Part shown: positions 9,735 through 20,839 of the stretch, piece by piece | Numbering within the stretch: the first letter of the stretch is position 1 | How the letters are laid out: each line of letters opens with the position of its first letter | From: Gnetum montanum | Lineage: Eukaryota; Streptophyta; Gnetopsida; Gnetales; Gnetaceae | Length of the DNA stretch: 64,000 nt | Assembly: GCA_015680685.1 (NCBI GenBank) | Contig: MNCI01038206.1 | Span: forward strand, 18,544-82,543 | Direction: 5' to 3' | The notes under the pieces: model-generated | Database searches by the model: none | Told to the model about the DNA's origin: nothing | Seen by the model: the letters and a program-made list of their open reading frames with translations, nothing else | Position numbers and translations under genes: made by a program

Positions 9735-11710
9735 TTATTGATAAAAACCACTATCAATAAACCATATCATTGGGTTGGAAGAGCTCTTTAAGCCTAACTA
9801 AATAAGAAGAGTTCTTCTATTGATTAGTCTTCAAACTTGGTACCATGTTTTCTTATTTCTTGGAAAATGCATAGTAGCATGGAAATAACACATACTTCCA
9901 TATTGAGAGAAGTCATTGGTTCTAAAATTCCTTACTTTATGACCTAAAATTACGTAATTAAAATCATATCCTTGCAAAAAACTAGCTATTAATCTTGGAC
10001 CATACTTGATTATTAGAATTCTTGGAATATGAAGAATTTCTTACTTGTGTGTGAGTTCACATGATTGTGGAGGCTATGTTTGGCTTTTATCTTCTAAGTT
10101 GATGCTTTTGATGAATATGGCTTTGTTAAGGAACTAGACTTGTAGCCATTATTTTATCTTCTAAGTTGATGCTTTTGATGAATCATTGCTTGATCATCCA
10201 TTATTAATGATATCCTTGAGCTATTCTAAGCTACATGTAAACTTATTAAATAGATCAAACGTAGCTTGAGTAGTCTTACCTATTATATTCTTCTTTAGTA
10301 GCCAAACTTCCTCTTTTATCTTTAAATTTTCTTATTCGGTTGATTCAAGCTTCATCTTGTAGCTCTTGACTTCTTATTCCCCTTTAAGTAGTTTGTTTAG
10401 TTTCTCATTTATCTTAATCACCATTTCAAATTATTTCATTATCCCTTTCATGTCAACATCATCAACTTCTTCATGCTATGTCTTAATTGTATCTAATGAG
10501 CTCAATCCACCTTCATCTTTACATGAAACTATAGTTTAAGAGGATATAATATTTTCTTGTTCACATAAGTTAGTATCCATAAAGCCTATAAAATCATCAT
10601 CTGATTTATAATCTTTAAGAATAGTTGAAAATGAAAATAAGTCTTTTGCAACAACATTAGAATCATCAATTTTTACTTTAGCATGAGTAAAATGAGCAAA
10701 ATAATTTCCTTTAAAATCATCAATTTCTACACTATTTTTTGAACACTCTAATTGGCTTTGTATCTTAGCTAATTAAGCTTTTAAATTTTCAAACCTATGT
10801 TGAGTGCTTTTTGGCTTGAACCTTACCATTTGATTTTTTTTATTCTTCTCATCTTTCTTTTTATTTGGATAGTGTGCAATCATATGACATGTTTCACCAT
10901 AATAATAACAAGAAAATGATTTTTTTATCTTCTTACCACCCTTCATCTTTTTGAACCTCTTGAGCATCCTCGCAAGATTTGTAATCTCCTTATCAATATC
11001 AAAATCTACTGTTGATGATTCCTTTTTATTGTCATTCATTATAGCTTTGACTTTGAAAGTAATCCTTTCTTTGTTACCAAATGTACTTGATCCACCTTCC
11101 TAATATCAAAGGCTAAAAGAATATTGTAGAGCTCATCTATTATTGATCTGGAACAATCTTTTGCTACTTCTATGAATGATACATTTGCTTCAAATCTGTT
11201 GGGCAATACAAACAAGATAATCTAACAAATGATGTCCTTTTATTAAGTTTCCCTCAAGATGGTCATTTTACTAACAACTTCATCAAGTATACTAAAGAAG
11301 CAACTAATGTAATTATTTTCTTTCATTTTCAGAGCATTAAATTAAGTGCTTAAAGTCATCATCTTGTAGCTCTTTACTTTATCATCTCATTTATAAATAG
11401 CTTAAAGATGCTTCCATATTTCTTTGGCTAATTGAAGATGCATAATATTCATACATATTACCCTATCTAAGTTATAGACCAATGCATTCATAGTTTGGGA
11501 ATCATGCATAGAATTGTTAATTGTTAATTCCTCTACTAACTCCCTTCTAGATATCATCATCATGAGCTAGAAGATAATTCTTCATCTTGAACTTCTATAG
11601 AGAGAAATCTAATCCATTGAACTATGAAGATCTATTAGATGAGAATCCTTGATTCTACACCATGTGTAGAAAAAATGCAACATATACTATTAAGTCAAGA
11701 GGTGTTGACT
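9735..11710 (-). pseudogene. C1 gag with degenerate zinc knuckle and coiled spacer
   Basis: From right to left: a segment reading FSLWKFKMKNYLLAHDDD-like near 11600 (the UBN2-type copia Gag domain); NALVYNLDRVICMNIMHLQLAKEIWKHL-like near 11450; a run at 11039-10773 with LARMLKRFKKMKGGKK and a knuckle reduced to CYYYGETCHMIAHYP (second Cys replaced, last Cys lost); then acidic and lysine-rich coil to 9735. Frames are broken every 50-100 codons. Gag would have formed the particle; this copy cannot. Confidence 0.65.
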
Positions 11711-11724
11711 AGTCTCTAATACCA
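11711..11724 (-). promoter_or_regulatory. C1 primer-binding site (initiator Met tRNA)
   Basis: Minus strand TGGTATTAGAGACT matches the TGGTATCAGAGC copia primer site with two C-to-T/G-to-A type changes. It is two bases inside the LTR edge. Confidence 0.75.
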
Positions 11725-11726
11725 AT

Positions 11727-14041
11727 TGTTATTTCTTGGGGGTAGCTAAAGCCACTAAGATGAGGAGAGGATTAGGGTTGAATAAAAATCAAGGTAATTA
11801 GAGACTAGTAAAAACCATAAATTGAAAACTTAGCCTAGTAAACTTCATAGCTATGACAGAAATAATAAATAGACATAGAGATGATTCAACTGCTAGATTG
11901 ATAGAATTACTCCACCATAAAACTCCTCCCAAATCCTAGTGGGCAAAGTAATTTTATTAATCTAAAAAAAAAAGCTACAAGCCTTCTTTTACAATCCTAG
12001 ATTGAGCACAACTACTAAACTTTAAGTCATAAGAATTAGCTTTCTAAGCTCAAAAGTAGAAAGAAGCATACTACCTCTTCTCAACTAAGAAACAGAATTT
12101 TTAGAGATTTTTGGGAGAAAGAGAAAGAAGCTTCTATAGTGAAGAGAAATAGATAATGAGATTAAGATTCAAGGAAGAATAGAGAAAAGAGAAATTCTAG
12201 TTCAAGCACCAATGGGTAAAACCCAGAATATTTGAACTAAGCTTGAGAGCTTCAATTTATACCAATATTTTTTGTACCCATTTCTAGAGCCATTGTTGAT
12301 TTACTAGAGAAACATGAGAGGGAAAATTCTACACTTGTTATAGATCCATTGAGAGGTGAAGCTGAGGAAGAAAAAAAACTATAGCCATTGTGAATCCATT
12401 GGAAGAAGTTGGAGAATAATTTGAAGCTACATCTATTACATCTTAAACTTCATTACTGCTTTCTGGTATGAGTGGAAAGAAGCATTGAAATCTTAGTAGA
12501 GGAGGAAGTATTCTATCATTTCAATTTTAGTGTCAATGGTCCTATGTTTCCTACAAAAATAATGAGTTGAACTAGCACTAGAGATAATAGCTCTTTCAAT
12601 TTCATTTAACTACCCCTATATTTTTTGTTAATGAGGCTTAGGTAAACTTCTGCAACAATATAAGCTTTTAGCTTTTTCATATAATGGCCCTCTACAACTT
12701 GAGCTTATTAAGATTTCAAAGCTAATCACGATGACCCTTTTTGATAAGATGGGATTTTGTAATAAATGAGCTTTTTACTTTATGCCCACTACCTTTATTT
12801 CATGGTTTAATGAGAAGAGGCTAGGCTAAGTAAAACCATTTCTTAGTTCTAAAATAAGCTTCATGATTATGATTGATTAGATTTGACTCTTAGATCTTCA
12901 ATGCCTAAGTTGAACCAATTCTAGCTTTAAACAATGTATCACTAAGTTCTTCGATTCTAAATGATGTGTAGCCCTCATAGAATCACTATTTGGTTCTAAA
13001 GTGCTTCCACTCATTGTGTTGACATGGCATAGTAAAGCCCTTCAGTGCTAAGCTTTCCTATCTACTAGTTGTGTTTGTATAACATGAGCTTTGTTGAACA
13101 TGGCATTAGGCCTCTCTCTTTATCATAGCTCTTTTATAGTTAAAAATATGGTTGTGGAGGTTGATTTTATTCATTAACATGGCAAAATGTTCAAGGCTAG
13201 ATTTTGTAGAATCAAAATTAGTTTTAAAGCTTGATATGTGTTTTTGATTTTACTCATTCGCATGGCCAATTCTAAGCTAGATTAAAAGCTAAAAGTTGCA
13301 CATAACACAGATATGGTAAAACTAAATATGACATTGTAAAACCAAAAACAATTCTAGAGAAAAATCTTGAGCTATGTTAAATTCTATTTAAGTACATGCG
13401 ATGAAGATGGACTGATCTTGGTCCCACCAAGTCCTATATGTACAAAGCTAACATAGTAGAACCATTTTGGGTGGCCTTTGTAGAACTGAAAAATGCTTCT
13501 AAAGGCCGATTTCAAATGAGCGCTTGCTCTAGAAGCTAATGTGGTAGAAAGAGAAGCCATTTAAAGCATAATCTATTGTAAAACTAAAAAATAGTTCTAA
13601 TAGTCGATTCTACAAGTTGATGTGGTAAGAAGAAACCATGCAAACAGAAGCTTGAACCTATGCAATTAAGCCCAACCATGCTCAAAATATCCAACAAATA
13701 TTTTTAACTAGTGTTTTATAATATGTAGAATCAACATAACTTAAATAGTTCATTCCTACATTACAAGCATTACAATTTAGGCTAACTAGGAGTTTTTCAA
13801 GTATGGTTTTTCAATTCACAAAATCCTCATAGCTTAAATGGTTCATCCATACATTAGAAGTATCAGAATTTGGGCTAACTAGGAGTTGAGTCAACCCAAC
13901 ATTTATTAAAATCCTTATCATTGTGTGAATTTGTAAGACTTTTTGCATGTTTTGCTCTATTTTGAATGTAAAATACTTACAAAAATTTTGAATACAAGTT
14001 TGAAAAACTTGGAAAATATTATAACTCTTGGCATAATAACA
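11727..14041 (-). repeat. C1 5' LTR candidate
   Basis: The left edge is TGTTAT next to the primer site. The best matching right edge is ATAACA at 14036-14041, which gives six-base inverted ends and a 2.3 kb LTR. A minus-strand TATA-like TATAAATT is near 12257. The left edge is secure; the right edge is only a guess from the inverted ends. Confidence 0.45.
13728..13890. repeat. tandem duplication of about 80 bp
   Basis: Two direct copies share the pattern cttaaat-gttcat-c-tacatta followed by gctaactaggagt. They start near 13735 and 13825, with roughly 85% identity by eye. They lie inside the C1 LTR candidate. Confidence 0.7.
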
Positions 14042-14900
14042 TGAAAGATTTCTTTAAAACATCATTAATTAATACTATTAGTTTAGATATTATCACATAA
14101 GAAAGGGAGATGATAAAATCATTAACTAAATTTGGTGATGAAAGGTTCAACCAGTGGTTTTAGCCTTTATGCATATAGGGCATCCATTTTAGATTCTTTT
14201 GTTGGCTTTGGTAAGAAAAGTTAAGAATAAGTTGTCCATAAAAAGTTTGAAAAAAGCATATAAAAGAGTACCTTAATCCACGTATTTCTTTCTTCATTGC
14301 ATGAAGTGGATACATACATAATTTATCCGCAATCAAAAATAGTAATGCTAGTTTGAGCATAAAGTTTTAACTACTTTTATTAGTCTTATAGAAATTAATT
14401 AGTTTTTAATACAAATAAAAGTTACTTATGCACAATTTTCTCACATAACTTTTGCAATTTATTTAATAATAGACCATTGCAATTTTTTATCTTTGAAGAG
14501 AACCAAGAGCATTTTAAACCATTTTTTTAGTTTCTTTTTCTACTAAGAAAAGAGCACTTTCTTGTCTATTACTTGTATATAGTTTTGGTAGAAACATAAA
14601 TATTATTTAATTTGATTTTGATAATAAATGCACTGTAAAGTAATTAAAATCAAACTTCAATGAAAAATTTTACTTAAATAAAATTTGAGAATAATAATTA
14701 CGCTGAAAAAGGTTTCAAAAAACAATTAAAGGTTTTAATTAAAGATTCATAATTAAATATTTAAGGATTTTAATGTATGTATTGTATTATATTAAAAAAA
14801 TTTATAAATTTAACATGCAAAGGTAAATCTTTGAATAAAGATTTTGCAAAGTATGATGAAAAAATTTCATGGCAAATACGGTTGGAGGTCAAATTCATAC
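14042..14900. other. AT-rich spacer without recognisable feature
   Basis: No coding pattern, LTR end or repeat was recognised. Short ORFs here lack any family resemblance and match base composition. Confidence 0.5.
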
Positions 14901-14919
14901 ACTTCCTTATTTTTAATAT

Positions 14920-15250
14920 GAAATCAACGGCTTTGAATGTCACGGACTTGCCCACTTTTTCTGATTCTCTAAACGACTGGACCCGATATATTTTGTAACT
15001 CTTGAACCATGCTTTCAAGTGACAGTAGCGGAGACACAGAAGAACGGTATGTGAGTGCCTTTTTCCACTATTGAATATGACACGCTCGACCATTTTTTCC
15101 GACTCTCTAAACATCCGAACCTCTTTTGAGATATTTTTGCGGCTCTTTAAAATGAGAGTAGGAAGAAGCCAGAGACAGAAAGATATTCTATAAAACAGAG
15201 GATAGCGGCTAGCAGACATACAGCTAGAGAGAAAAGCAGAAAAACGGTAC
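14920..15250. repeat. imperfect tandem repeat of about 140 bp near the gene's 3' flank
   Basis: Two units share ttgaatgtcacggacttg/ttgaatatgacacgctcg, then ttttctgattctctaaac/ttttccgactctctaaac, and both end near gaagaacggta/agaaaaacggta. A 149-codon minus-strand ORF across them simply encodes the repeat twice (FRESEK) and is probably not a gene. Confidence 0.6.
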
Positions 15251-15716
15251 GTATAGTTGGCCCCATGATTCTAATGTGCGTAAAGTTACTTGGATTTTAG
15301 AGGAAGATTTTTCTATTTATCCCCGTCCGAAAAAATGATTTGAAATGGGTCGTTAACAGTAAAGAGCCTCCTTCGGTCTTCCATGTCCTTTTTATTTGTT
15401 ACATCAGATGCATTTGGTTGGTCAACACGATAATTGGAATATGTCGTCTATTTTATTTTGTACAAATTAAAGGATCATCATAATATCAAAATCAAGATCT
15501 TAGAATAATATGAATCATAATTTGAACAGAAACAGAAAAAGCAGTGAGCGAGCGACTATAAAGGAGACAAGCGGATGCGTTCTGCAAGAAAGGAAGGCGG
15601 GACCGCGGGACGACCACTTGCAACACTAACCTTAACGATAGTTCATGCATGGTGTTTTGGTTTTTGATAAAATAGAGTAAGAGAGATCCAGAATGTGAAG
15701 AAAATCTGTATTACTT
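15251..15716. other. 3' flank of the spliced gene
   Basis: Locally more GC-rich around 15540-15610 (gcgagcgactataaaggag), with a TATA-like ctataaag on the plus strand but no plus-strand gene behind it. I see nothing else. Confidence 0.4.
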
Positions 15717-16731
15717 CTACATCTCTAGTTGCCTGCGTCTTATGGCGTACTCAAGATCATCCCTAGCATGGGGAACCAAACCCTGGAACCACAAAAAACA
15801 GTACAGATGAAGAAACACTGGACATACTTAAAATTATATGTACAAGATCATTGAATATAAATCTCACCTGTGCACAACCTCTGGAATCTCCCTTGGCCTC
15901 AGTTCTTAGTTTGCAGATCATTTCATCTTTTGGCAGGGCCTTGAGCTGGAAAACAAACCGTTCGAAGTCAGAAACAGTTTTTAGCTTTTACACATGAACA
16001 CGCAGCATTTGCCGCCCTGTGATTCTTGCATATGTGTGAGAATTCGATTAAGCGTATTAAATTGCCGCTCGTTTACGTCTCTTTTCTGCATGGTATTTTA
16101 ATGGGTAGAGTAAAATTTTGATTATTTTCCAGAGAAGCCAATGCCTTTGGAACTTTCCCCCAGTGAACAAACACTAAAGCATTGACAGTTATCAAACTTG
16201 GGCACAACGTATAATAGAGATGCATAGCGTAATGCTTAAAAAGAAGCCATTTTTGCAGTCAAACCTGAGCTATGTAACTGAGATCATAATCAGTTAAGTG
16301 ATAGTTCAGCTTCATAGTGGAGGGATCTGGATTTTCACCCGTCCAGTCATTCATGACAAGGATAGCTTTGTCGGCTATCCTAGCTGCAGCTTCTTCACAC
16401 CAGTGGTACCCTACCACAAATTCATCTTCCCGGGAGTAAAAACAGGCGGAAAGCATGAAACTCAATATGAATTACAATTACTTACCAAAGAATATATATT
16501 TTCTCTTGGAGGATGAACTCCTGTTATCCCTGCAATCACACAAGTAGATAATAATGAGTTTCATACCAGAAACAAGATAATCTCAGAAAATGCACCTGGA
16601 ATTGAAATCCAGACATACCTAACCTTTACTTCAAACCCTCCAGTTTTTGTATGAGGATATACTCCGCAGCGGAAACCGTTCATTCTTGTCAGGACAAAAG
16701 CTACATCTCTTATCTCTCTATCTTCCACCAT
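15717..16731 (-). CDS. intact five-exon gene for a 153-aa protein of unknown function
   Basis: Exons on the minus strand: 16619-16731, 16486-16529, 16265-16425, 15868-15945, 15717-15782. All introns are GT-AG (donors gtatgt, gtaagt, gtttga, gtgaga, and gtgaga/ccag at the last). Exon lengths 113, 44, 161, 78 and 66 total 462, exactly 154 codons with a final TAG and no internal stop. The protein starts MVEDREIRDVAFVLTRMNG, has a basic SSSSKRK patch near residue 42-47, then FFDEFVVGYHWCEEAAARIA (51-70), a helix-like Ala-rich stretch, and ends RRRQLEM. There is no signal peptide and no membrane segment. I do not recognise the family. It lacks the decay seen everywhere else in the window, so it is probably under selection. 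A gene model with another 5' exon is possible. Confidence 0.75.
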
Positions 16732-16739
16732 TTCTTAAT

Positions 16740-16802
16740 TTAGCAAGATCTTGCAAATTCAAGAGAGAGAGTGGACCAAGAGAAGATCAAAGCAGCAGCC
16801 AT
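16740..16802 (-). CDS. possible upstream ORF in the leader of the 153-aa gene
   Basis: A 20-codon frame (MAAALIFSWS start) ends in TAA eight bases before the main ATG. It could lower translation of the main frame if the transcript begins upstream of 16802. There is also a GT/AG-like site nearby (cctgtcgtag), so a 5' untranslated intron might remove or keep it. Confidence 0.3.
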   Translation of the reverse strand: MAAALIFSWSTLSLEFARSC

Positions 16803-16899
16803 GGGAAGTGACCTTAGGAAGAGAGAAGACAACGTCGTGACCTCAGGCAGAGCAGCAGCACCTACGACAGGAAAGAAAGAAAGAAAATGCTCAAGATGA

Positions 16900-17330
16900 G
16901 CAGAGTAAGAACGGCAAGGGAGACTAATGCCCAAAGTCCTCTCACACAGATTGCCTTAGAACGGCAAGGGAGCCTATAAGTAATGCCCAAAGTCCTCTCA
17001 TGCTTGCATCAGTTTCCCAAAGTCCTCTCATGCTTGCATCAGTTTCCCAAAGTCCTCTCATGCTTGCATTCGTAGGCCTCTCATGCTTGTAGGCGGTCAT
17101 GCTTGCATCAGTTTCCTCTCATGCTTGCATCAGTTTCCCAAAGTCCTCTCATGCTTGCATGCATCGTAGGCCTCTCATACTTGTAGGCGGTCATGCTTGC
17201 ATCAGTTTCCTCTCAGTTTCCCTTAGTTGGGTTCCAGCATGAGTTTCCTCTCAGTTTCCCTTAGTTGGGTTCCAGCATTTTCCCTCCCTTGGTTGGTAAC
17301 CCAACATCGGGTCTCATTTTCCCTTAGTTA
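16900..17330. repeat. minisatellite upstream of the 153-aa gene
   Basis: A compound array. The main unit is about 31 bases (cccaaagtcctctcatgctt plus gcatcagtttc), with three near-perfect copies at 16985-17080 and truncated or shuffled copies to 17215. A second unit (tcagtttcccttagttgggt) is duplicated at 17214-17275. A 48-base piece containing agaacggcaagggag is duplicated at 16909 and 16962. It covers the probable promoter and leader region. Confidence 0.85.
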
Positions 17331-18886
17331 GGTTAGATAAGGACACTTTTGCTTGCATGCATCGCACTATCGCACAGGCATGCCCTTTCTAGTGTCTATC
17401 GTTGTCATTGCTGTTAATTCCTTTGACCACGTCCTAATAAAAATTTCGCGCACGTAAATCTCCCTCACTCGTGGGACAAACCAGGGACAAAGATCCTTCT
17501 CTTCCTATATTTTCTCATTTATCCTGCTGGTAAGACCGTGCTCTACCCAGGCTTCCTCGTATTGGATAGAATTTGAGGTACATCCCTTATCATGTTAGCA
17601 CAAAGACTTTTGTTCCAAATTTGTTGATTTTATCTTTAACGTTTTAACGTTTGGTAATGATACTGGGCTTATTTGAGTAATAATTATAGGCGTCCTAGTC
17701 TTACAAGACTGCGATGATCCGAATGCCATCTGCCCGCTGCTCCTCCAAGTTGACATTTATGCGAGTTTTGTTTTGTTTTGATTTTAGATTCTCTTTGTTT
17801 ACATCTTCAAATAAAACTATGTTTAATTAAAAATATAAATATTTTTATTCTTTAATTTTATTACTTTACATCTTAAGAAGCTATTTTCTCTAAATGAAAA
17901 GATTAATTACAAAATTTTCTGTTATATTATCTTAGAATGGATATTGCTAGTTTTGTTTGGAGAGTAAAATTTATCTATGTCTATGACTTTGATGCTAGAA
18001 TTAGGTCTAATCAAATACCTATTTTTAGTGAAGAGGCTACTTCTAGGAGCTATCATGCTAATAAAAGACTATGCTTGAAACCAATTGCCCCCTCCCTCCC
18101 ATTCCTCCTAACCCCCTAGAGTATATGATGACAACTCTTAAATGCTCAACCATTTGCCCATTGAAATTTGAAATAATTAAAACATAAGTACAACCCAAGA
18201 TATATAGTCTATATAGAAGTTTATAACTCAACATTGCCCAAAATTGAACCCATGACTTAGAGTATCCAAATTAAGAGCCTTACTACTAGGCTAACACATC
18301 ATTGTTTGTATGGACTTAATATGTGTATGTATGTACTGTTTAGAAGGAACCAACACTTGAAGTGAAGTGATGGTGAAGTGTTTGTTTTTAAATTTGTAAC
18401 ACCCTGGGTTCAAACTTTAGCATAGCCACTCGAAAGAAGTTTAGCTTTCACTGATCCATTGCCTTTCCAAGACCCTCACCTTGGTGGATGAGCATTCAAT
18501 CTATAGGTAATGATCCTATTATGTATGTCTTAGCTAGATTTTATCACAAAAAATAAATAATTTTCATTATAACTTGGGCTAAAAGACTAACTTTTTTACT
18601 AGAATTATTATGAAAGAACACACCAATTTTGATTTTTTTTCAACATGAAAATCAATTCTTGTTAAATCAACTCTAGGATTTCATTAATTTGAAAAAAATT
18701 AACTCTTTTATCTAAATAATAGATATATATACAGATATATAGCTAAACTAGTAGTTAATACTATCCTCAAGGTTTTTTAAATATGAAAAATGTGGTGGAA
18801 TTGGTTCTATTAAGATAAATAATGAAACACTTTATGTTTAGGACTATGAATATGATATCATAACTCAACATATGTTTTCATGGATG
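17331..18886. other. spacer upstream of E4
   Basis: Mostly AT-rich unique-looking sequence. Around 18180-18510 are phrases such as gaacccatgacttagagt and caagaccctcaccttggtgg, which look like an old dispersed repeat, but no ends or poly-A tail define an element. The 60-codon ORF at 17937-18119 has no supporting pattern. Confidence 0.4.
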
Positions 18887-18992
18887 TGATGTAGTGGGCC
18901 ATGGTCATGCCTATATAATGTGAGTCTACCATCACGTTAAAAATAACTTTTTACCCAACACTTAGTAAAATTCTTGTAGTTTGTTTTCTTGA
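18887..18992 (+). repeat. E4 5' LTR, first part
   Basis: Starts TGATGTAG and has a TATA-like cctatataatg near 18910. Joined to 27063 it aligns with the E2 LTRs through cttag-aaa-tcttgtagttt and on to atctttattcgag, which shows that one LTR was cut in two. The start is approximate. Confidence 0.6.
18988..18992 (+). repeat. target-site duplication of E2 (left)
   Basis: cttga directly before TGATGAGC, repeated after the right LTR at 27063-27067. Confidence 0.9.
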
Positions 18993-19784
18993 TGATGAGC
19001 TGCGATATCATGTACGTGATATCACATACGCGATATCGCAACCTGCTACAATGTCTATAAATAAAAGGTGGCTTTCCCTATTTTAGGAACTTAGATTTAG
19101 ATCCTTAGCCAAACTCTTGCAGTTTTACCATTCCTAAGTTAGAATAATTTCCATGTGCTCGCAGTAGGAGTCTTAAAGTGAACGGATCTTTATTCGAGCA
19201 AATTGTACCTGAGCACACATTTGTGTATGGTAATAAAGACGAACTTTCTGATAAACCTTGCAGCATGTGGACTAAGCTAAATAGGAATTAATTATTGTTA
19301 AATGTTTAAATGCTTTCTTAGATAATTAATCTCTCTCAACCCTTGACTCTCCTAGTTAAGTGCACTTAGTACCACCGCTTTGAGCATGTGTGTAACGCTT
19401 GGTAATCCAGTAACGAATAGCGTTGGGTAATCCCAGCAGTGTTGCATTAGTTCAGGGTGTGTACGGAAAGTGGGAATGGATATTGGTGCTAGGACAATTA
19501 GAACTTAGTTAGTGAATAGGTAACGAAAGTTAGTCACTTAGTTCTCTTCACCTTCCCTTATTAGCATAGGATATTAAAAAGATAAAAGACATAAAAATCA
19601 TGTACCTCAAGCTTACTTAACCATACAATCGTGACAATACAAGTAAGTTTGGGAAGACAACAATTGATTAACCTTAAGTGTTCCATTAGGGCGCGTAAGC
19701 ACTTAGTCCTTGGAGTTTGACCGGATCACACGTGAAATGCTCGTATTCGTATGGTTGAGTGTAGGGGTACCTCACCACTCATCA
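18993..19784 (+). repeat. E2 outer 5' LTR, 792 bp
   Basis: TGATGAGC...ACTCATCA. Three GATATC palindromes at 19004-19040 lie just upstream of a TATA box (ctataaata, 19055-19063). An AATAAA is at 19232-19237. By eye it is closer to the 3' LTR at 26237 than to the inner LTR, as expected for the true pair. Confidence 0.9.
19055..19063 (+). promoter_or_regulatory. TATA box of E2 LTR
   Basis: CTATAAATA, conserved at 26333-26341 in the 3' LTR and on the minus strand at 9378-9386, 41684-41692 and 47334-47342. In the inner LTR it has become ctataataa. Confidence 0.7.
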
Positions 19785-19785
19785 T

Positions 19786-19803
19786 TGGTGCTGTTGCTAG
19801 GGA
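19786..19803 (+). promoter_or_regulatory. E2 first primer-binding site
   Basis: TGGTGCTGTTGCTAGGGA, one base after the LTR. Four differences from the tRNA-Asp type, all transitions of the deamination kind. Confidence 0.8.
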
Positions 19804-19920
19804 CTTAGTTGTTTGTGCACTACGTAGAACATACGAAATCATTCATATCATTGGGACCCCAAAACAAACCCATAGGGTTGATCAAAGGAAAGATAAAGCA
19901 ACAGTAAATAGCACACCAAA

Positions 19921-20682
19921 TCATGAGCCGCGATATTGCGACTTGCCAAAAGTTCTATAATAAGAGGCGGCTTTCCCTTGTTCAACCATCTAGAGTTAGA
20001 CCCTTAGCCAAACTATAGTAGTTTTACCATTCCATAGTTAGAATAATTTCCATGTGCCTACAGGAGGAGTCTCAAAGTGAACTGATCTTTATTCCAGCAA
20101 ATTGTACCTGAGCACACATTTGTGTACGGCAATAAAGAGGAACTTTCTGATAAACCTTGTAGCATGTGGACTAAGCTAAATAGGATTTAATTATCGTTAA
20201 ATGTTTAAATGTTTTCTTAGATAATTAATCTCTCTCAACCCTTACCTCTCCTAATTAAGTGCATTCAGTACGACCACTTCGAGCACATGTGTAACACTTG
20301 GTAACCTAGTAACAAGTAGCGTTTGGTAATCCCAGTAGCGTTGCACTGGTTCAGGGTATGTGTGGCAAGTAGGAACGGATACTGGTGCTAGGACGATTAG
20401 AACTTAGTTAGTGAATAGTTAGCAAAAGTTAGTCACTTAGTTCTCTTCACCCTTCCCTATTAGCATAGGCGTTAAAAAGATAAAATACATAAAAATCAAA
20501 TGCCTCAAGCTTACTTAACCATACAACCATGACAATACAAGTAAGCTTGAGAAGACAATGATTGATTAACCTTAAGTGTTCCATTAGGGCACGTAAGCAC
20601 TTAGTCCTTGGAGTTTGACTGGATCATGCTTAAGACGCTCATATTCGTATGGTTGAATGTAGGGGTACTTCGCCACTCATCA
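19921..20682 (+). repeat. E2 inner LTR copy, 762 bp
   Basis: Starts TCATGAGC (TGATGAGC with one change) and ends ACTCATCA. It lacks about 25 bases of the GATATC array and has a damaged TATA box. It follows a 117-base leader that is homologous to the leader after its own primer site. The LTR-leader unit is therefore tandemly doubled. Confidence 0.85.
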
Positions 20683-20683
20683 T

Positions 20684-20701
20684 TGACATCATTGCCGGGG
20701 A
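20684..20701 (+). promoter_or_regulatory. E2 second primer-binding site
   Basis: TGACATCATTGCCGGGGA after the inner LTR. It has kept TTGCCGGGGA and lost the 5' half by four transitions, a pattern different from that of the first site. Confidence 0.75.
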
Positions 20702-20839
20702 CTTAGTTGTTTGTGTGCTATGTAGAACATAGGAAATCATCCACATCGTTGGGACACTAGAACGAACCCTTAGGATTGATCACAAGAAAATAAGATCACA
20801 GTAAGTAGCACACAAAATAAGACAAAAATATCTTCTTCT

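Larger units (their letters stand above)
9497..14041 (-). mobile_element. Ty1/copia element C1 (SIRE/Maximus-like), 5' part
   Basis: Read leftwards: long LTR candidate, initiator-Met-type primer site, a gag with zinc-knuckle remnant, then a copia protease end (HMT-like NDKSKFIMLKPI, NIYFFDGLDYNLLSLG). Order and motifs are those of copia, and the long gag with coiled, lysine-rich spacer fits SIRE/Maximus. The rest (integrase, RT) is displaced beyond E1, which inserted at 9496/9497, and beyond the window edge. Confidence 0.75.

Noticed and set aside
14770-15219. 149-codon minus-strand ORF
   Set aside because: It lies over an imperfect tandem repeat, has no recognisable domain, and its composition follows the AT-rich background.
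15540-15610. Promoter of a plus-strand gene (ctataaag in GC-richer DNA)
   Set aside because: No plus-strand exon or ORF follows before the minus-strand gene.
18180-18510. Possible SINE or tRNA-derived repeat
   Set aside because: No clear A and B boxes, tail or target duplication.
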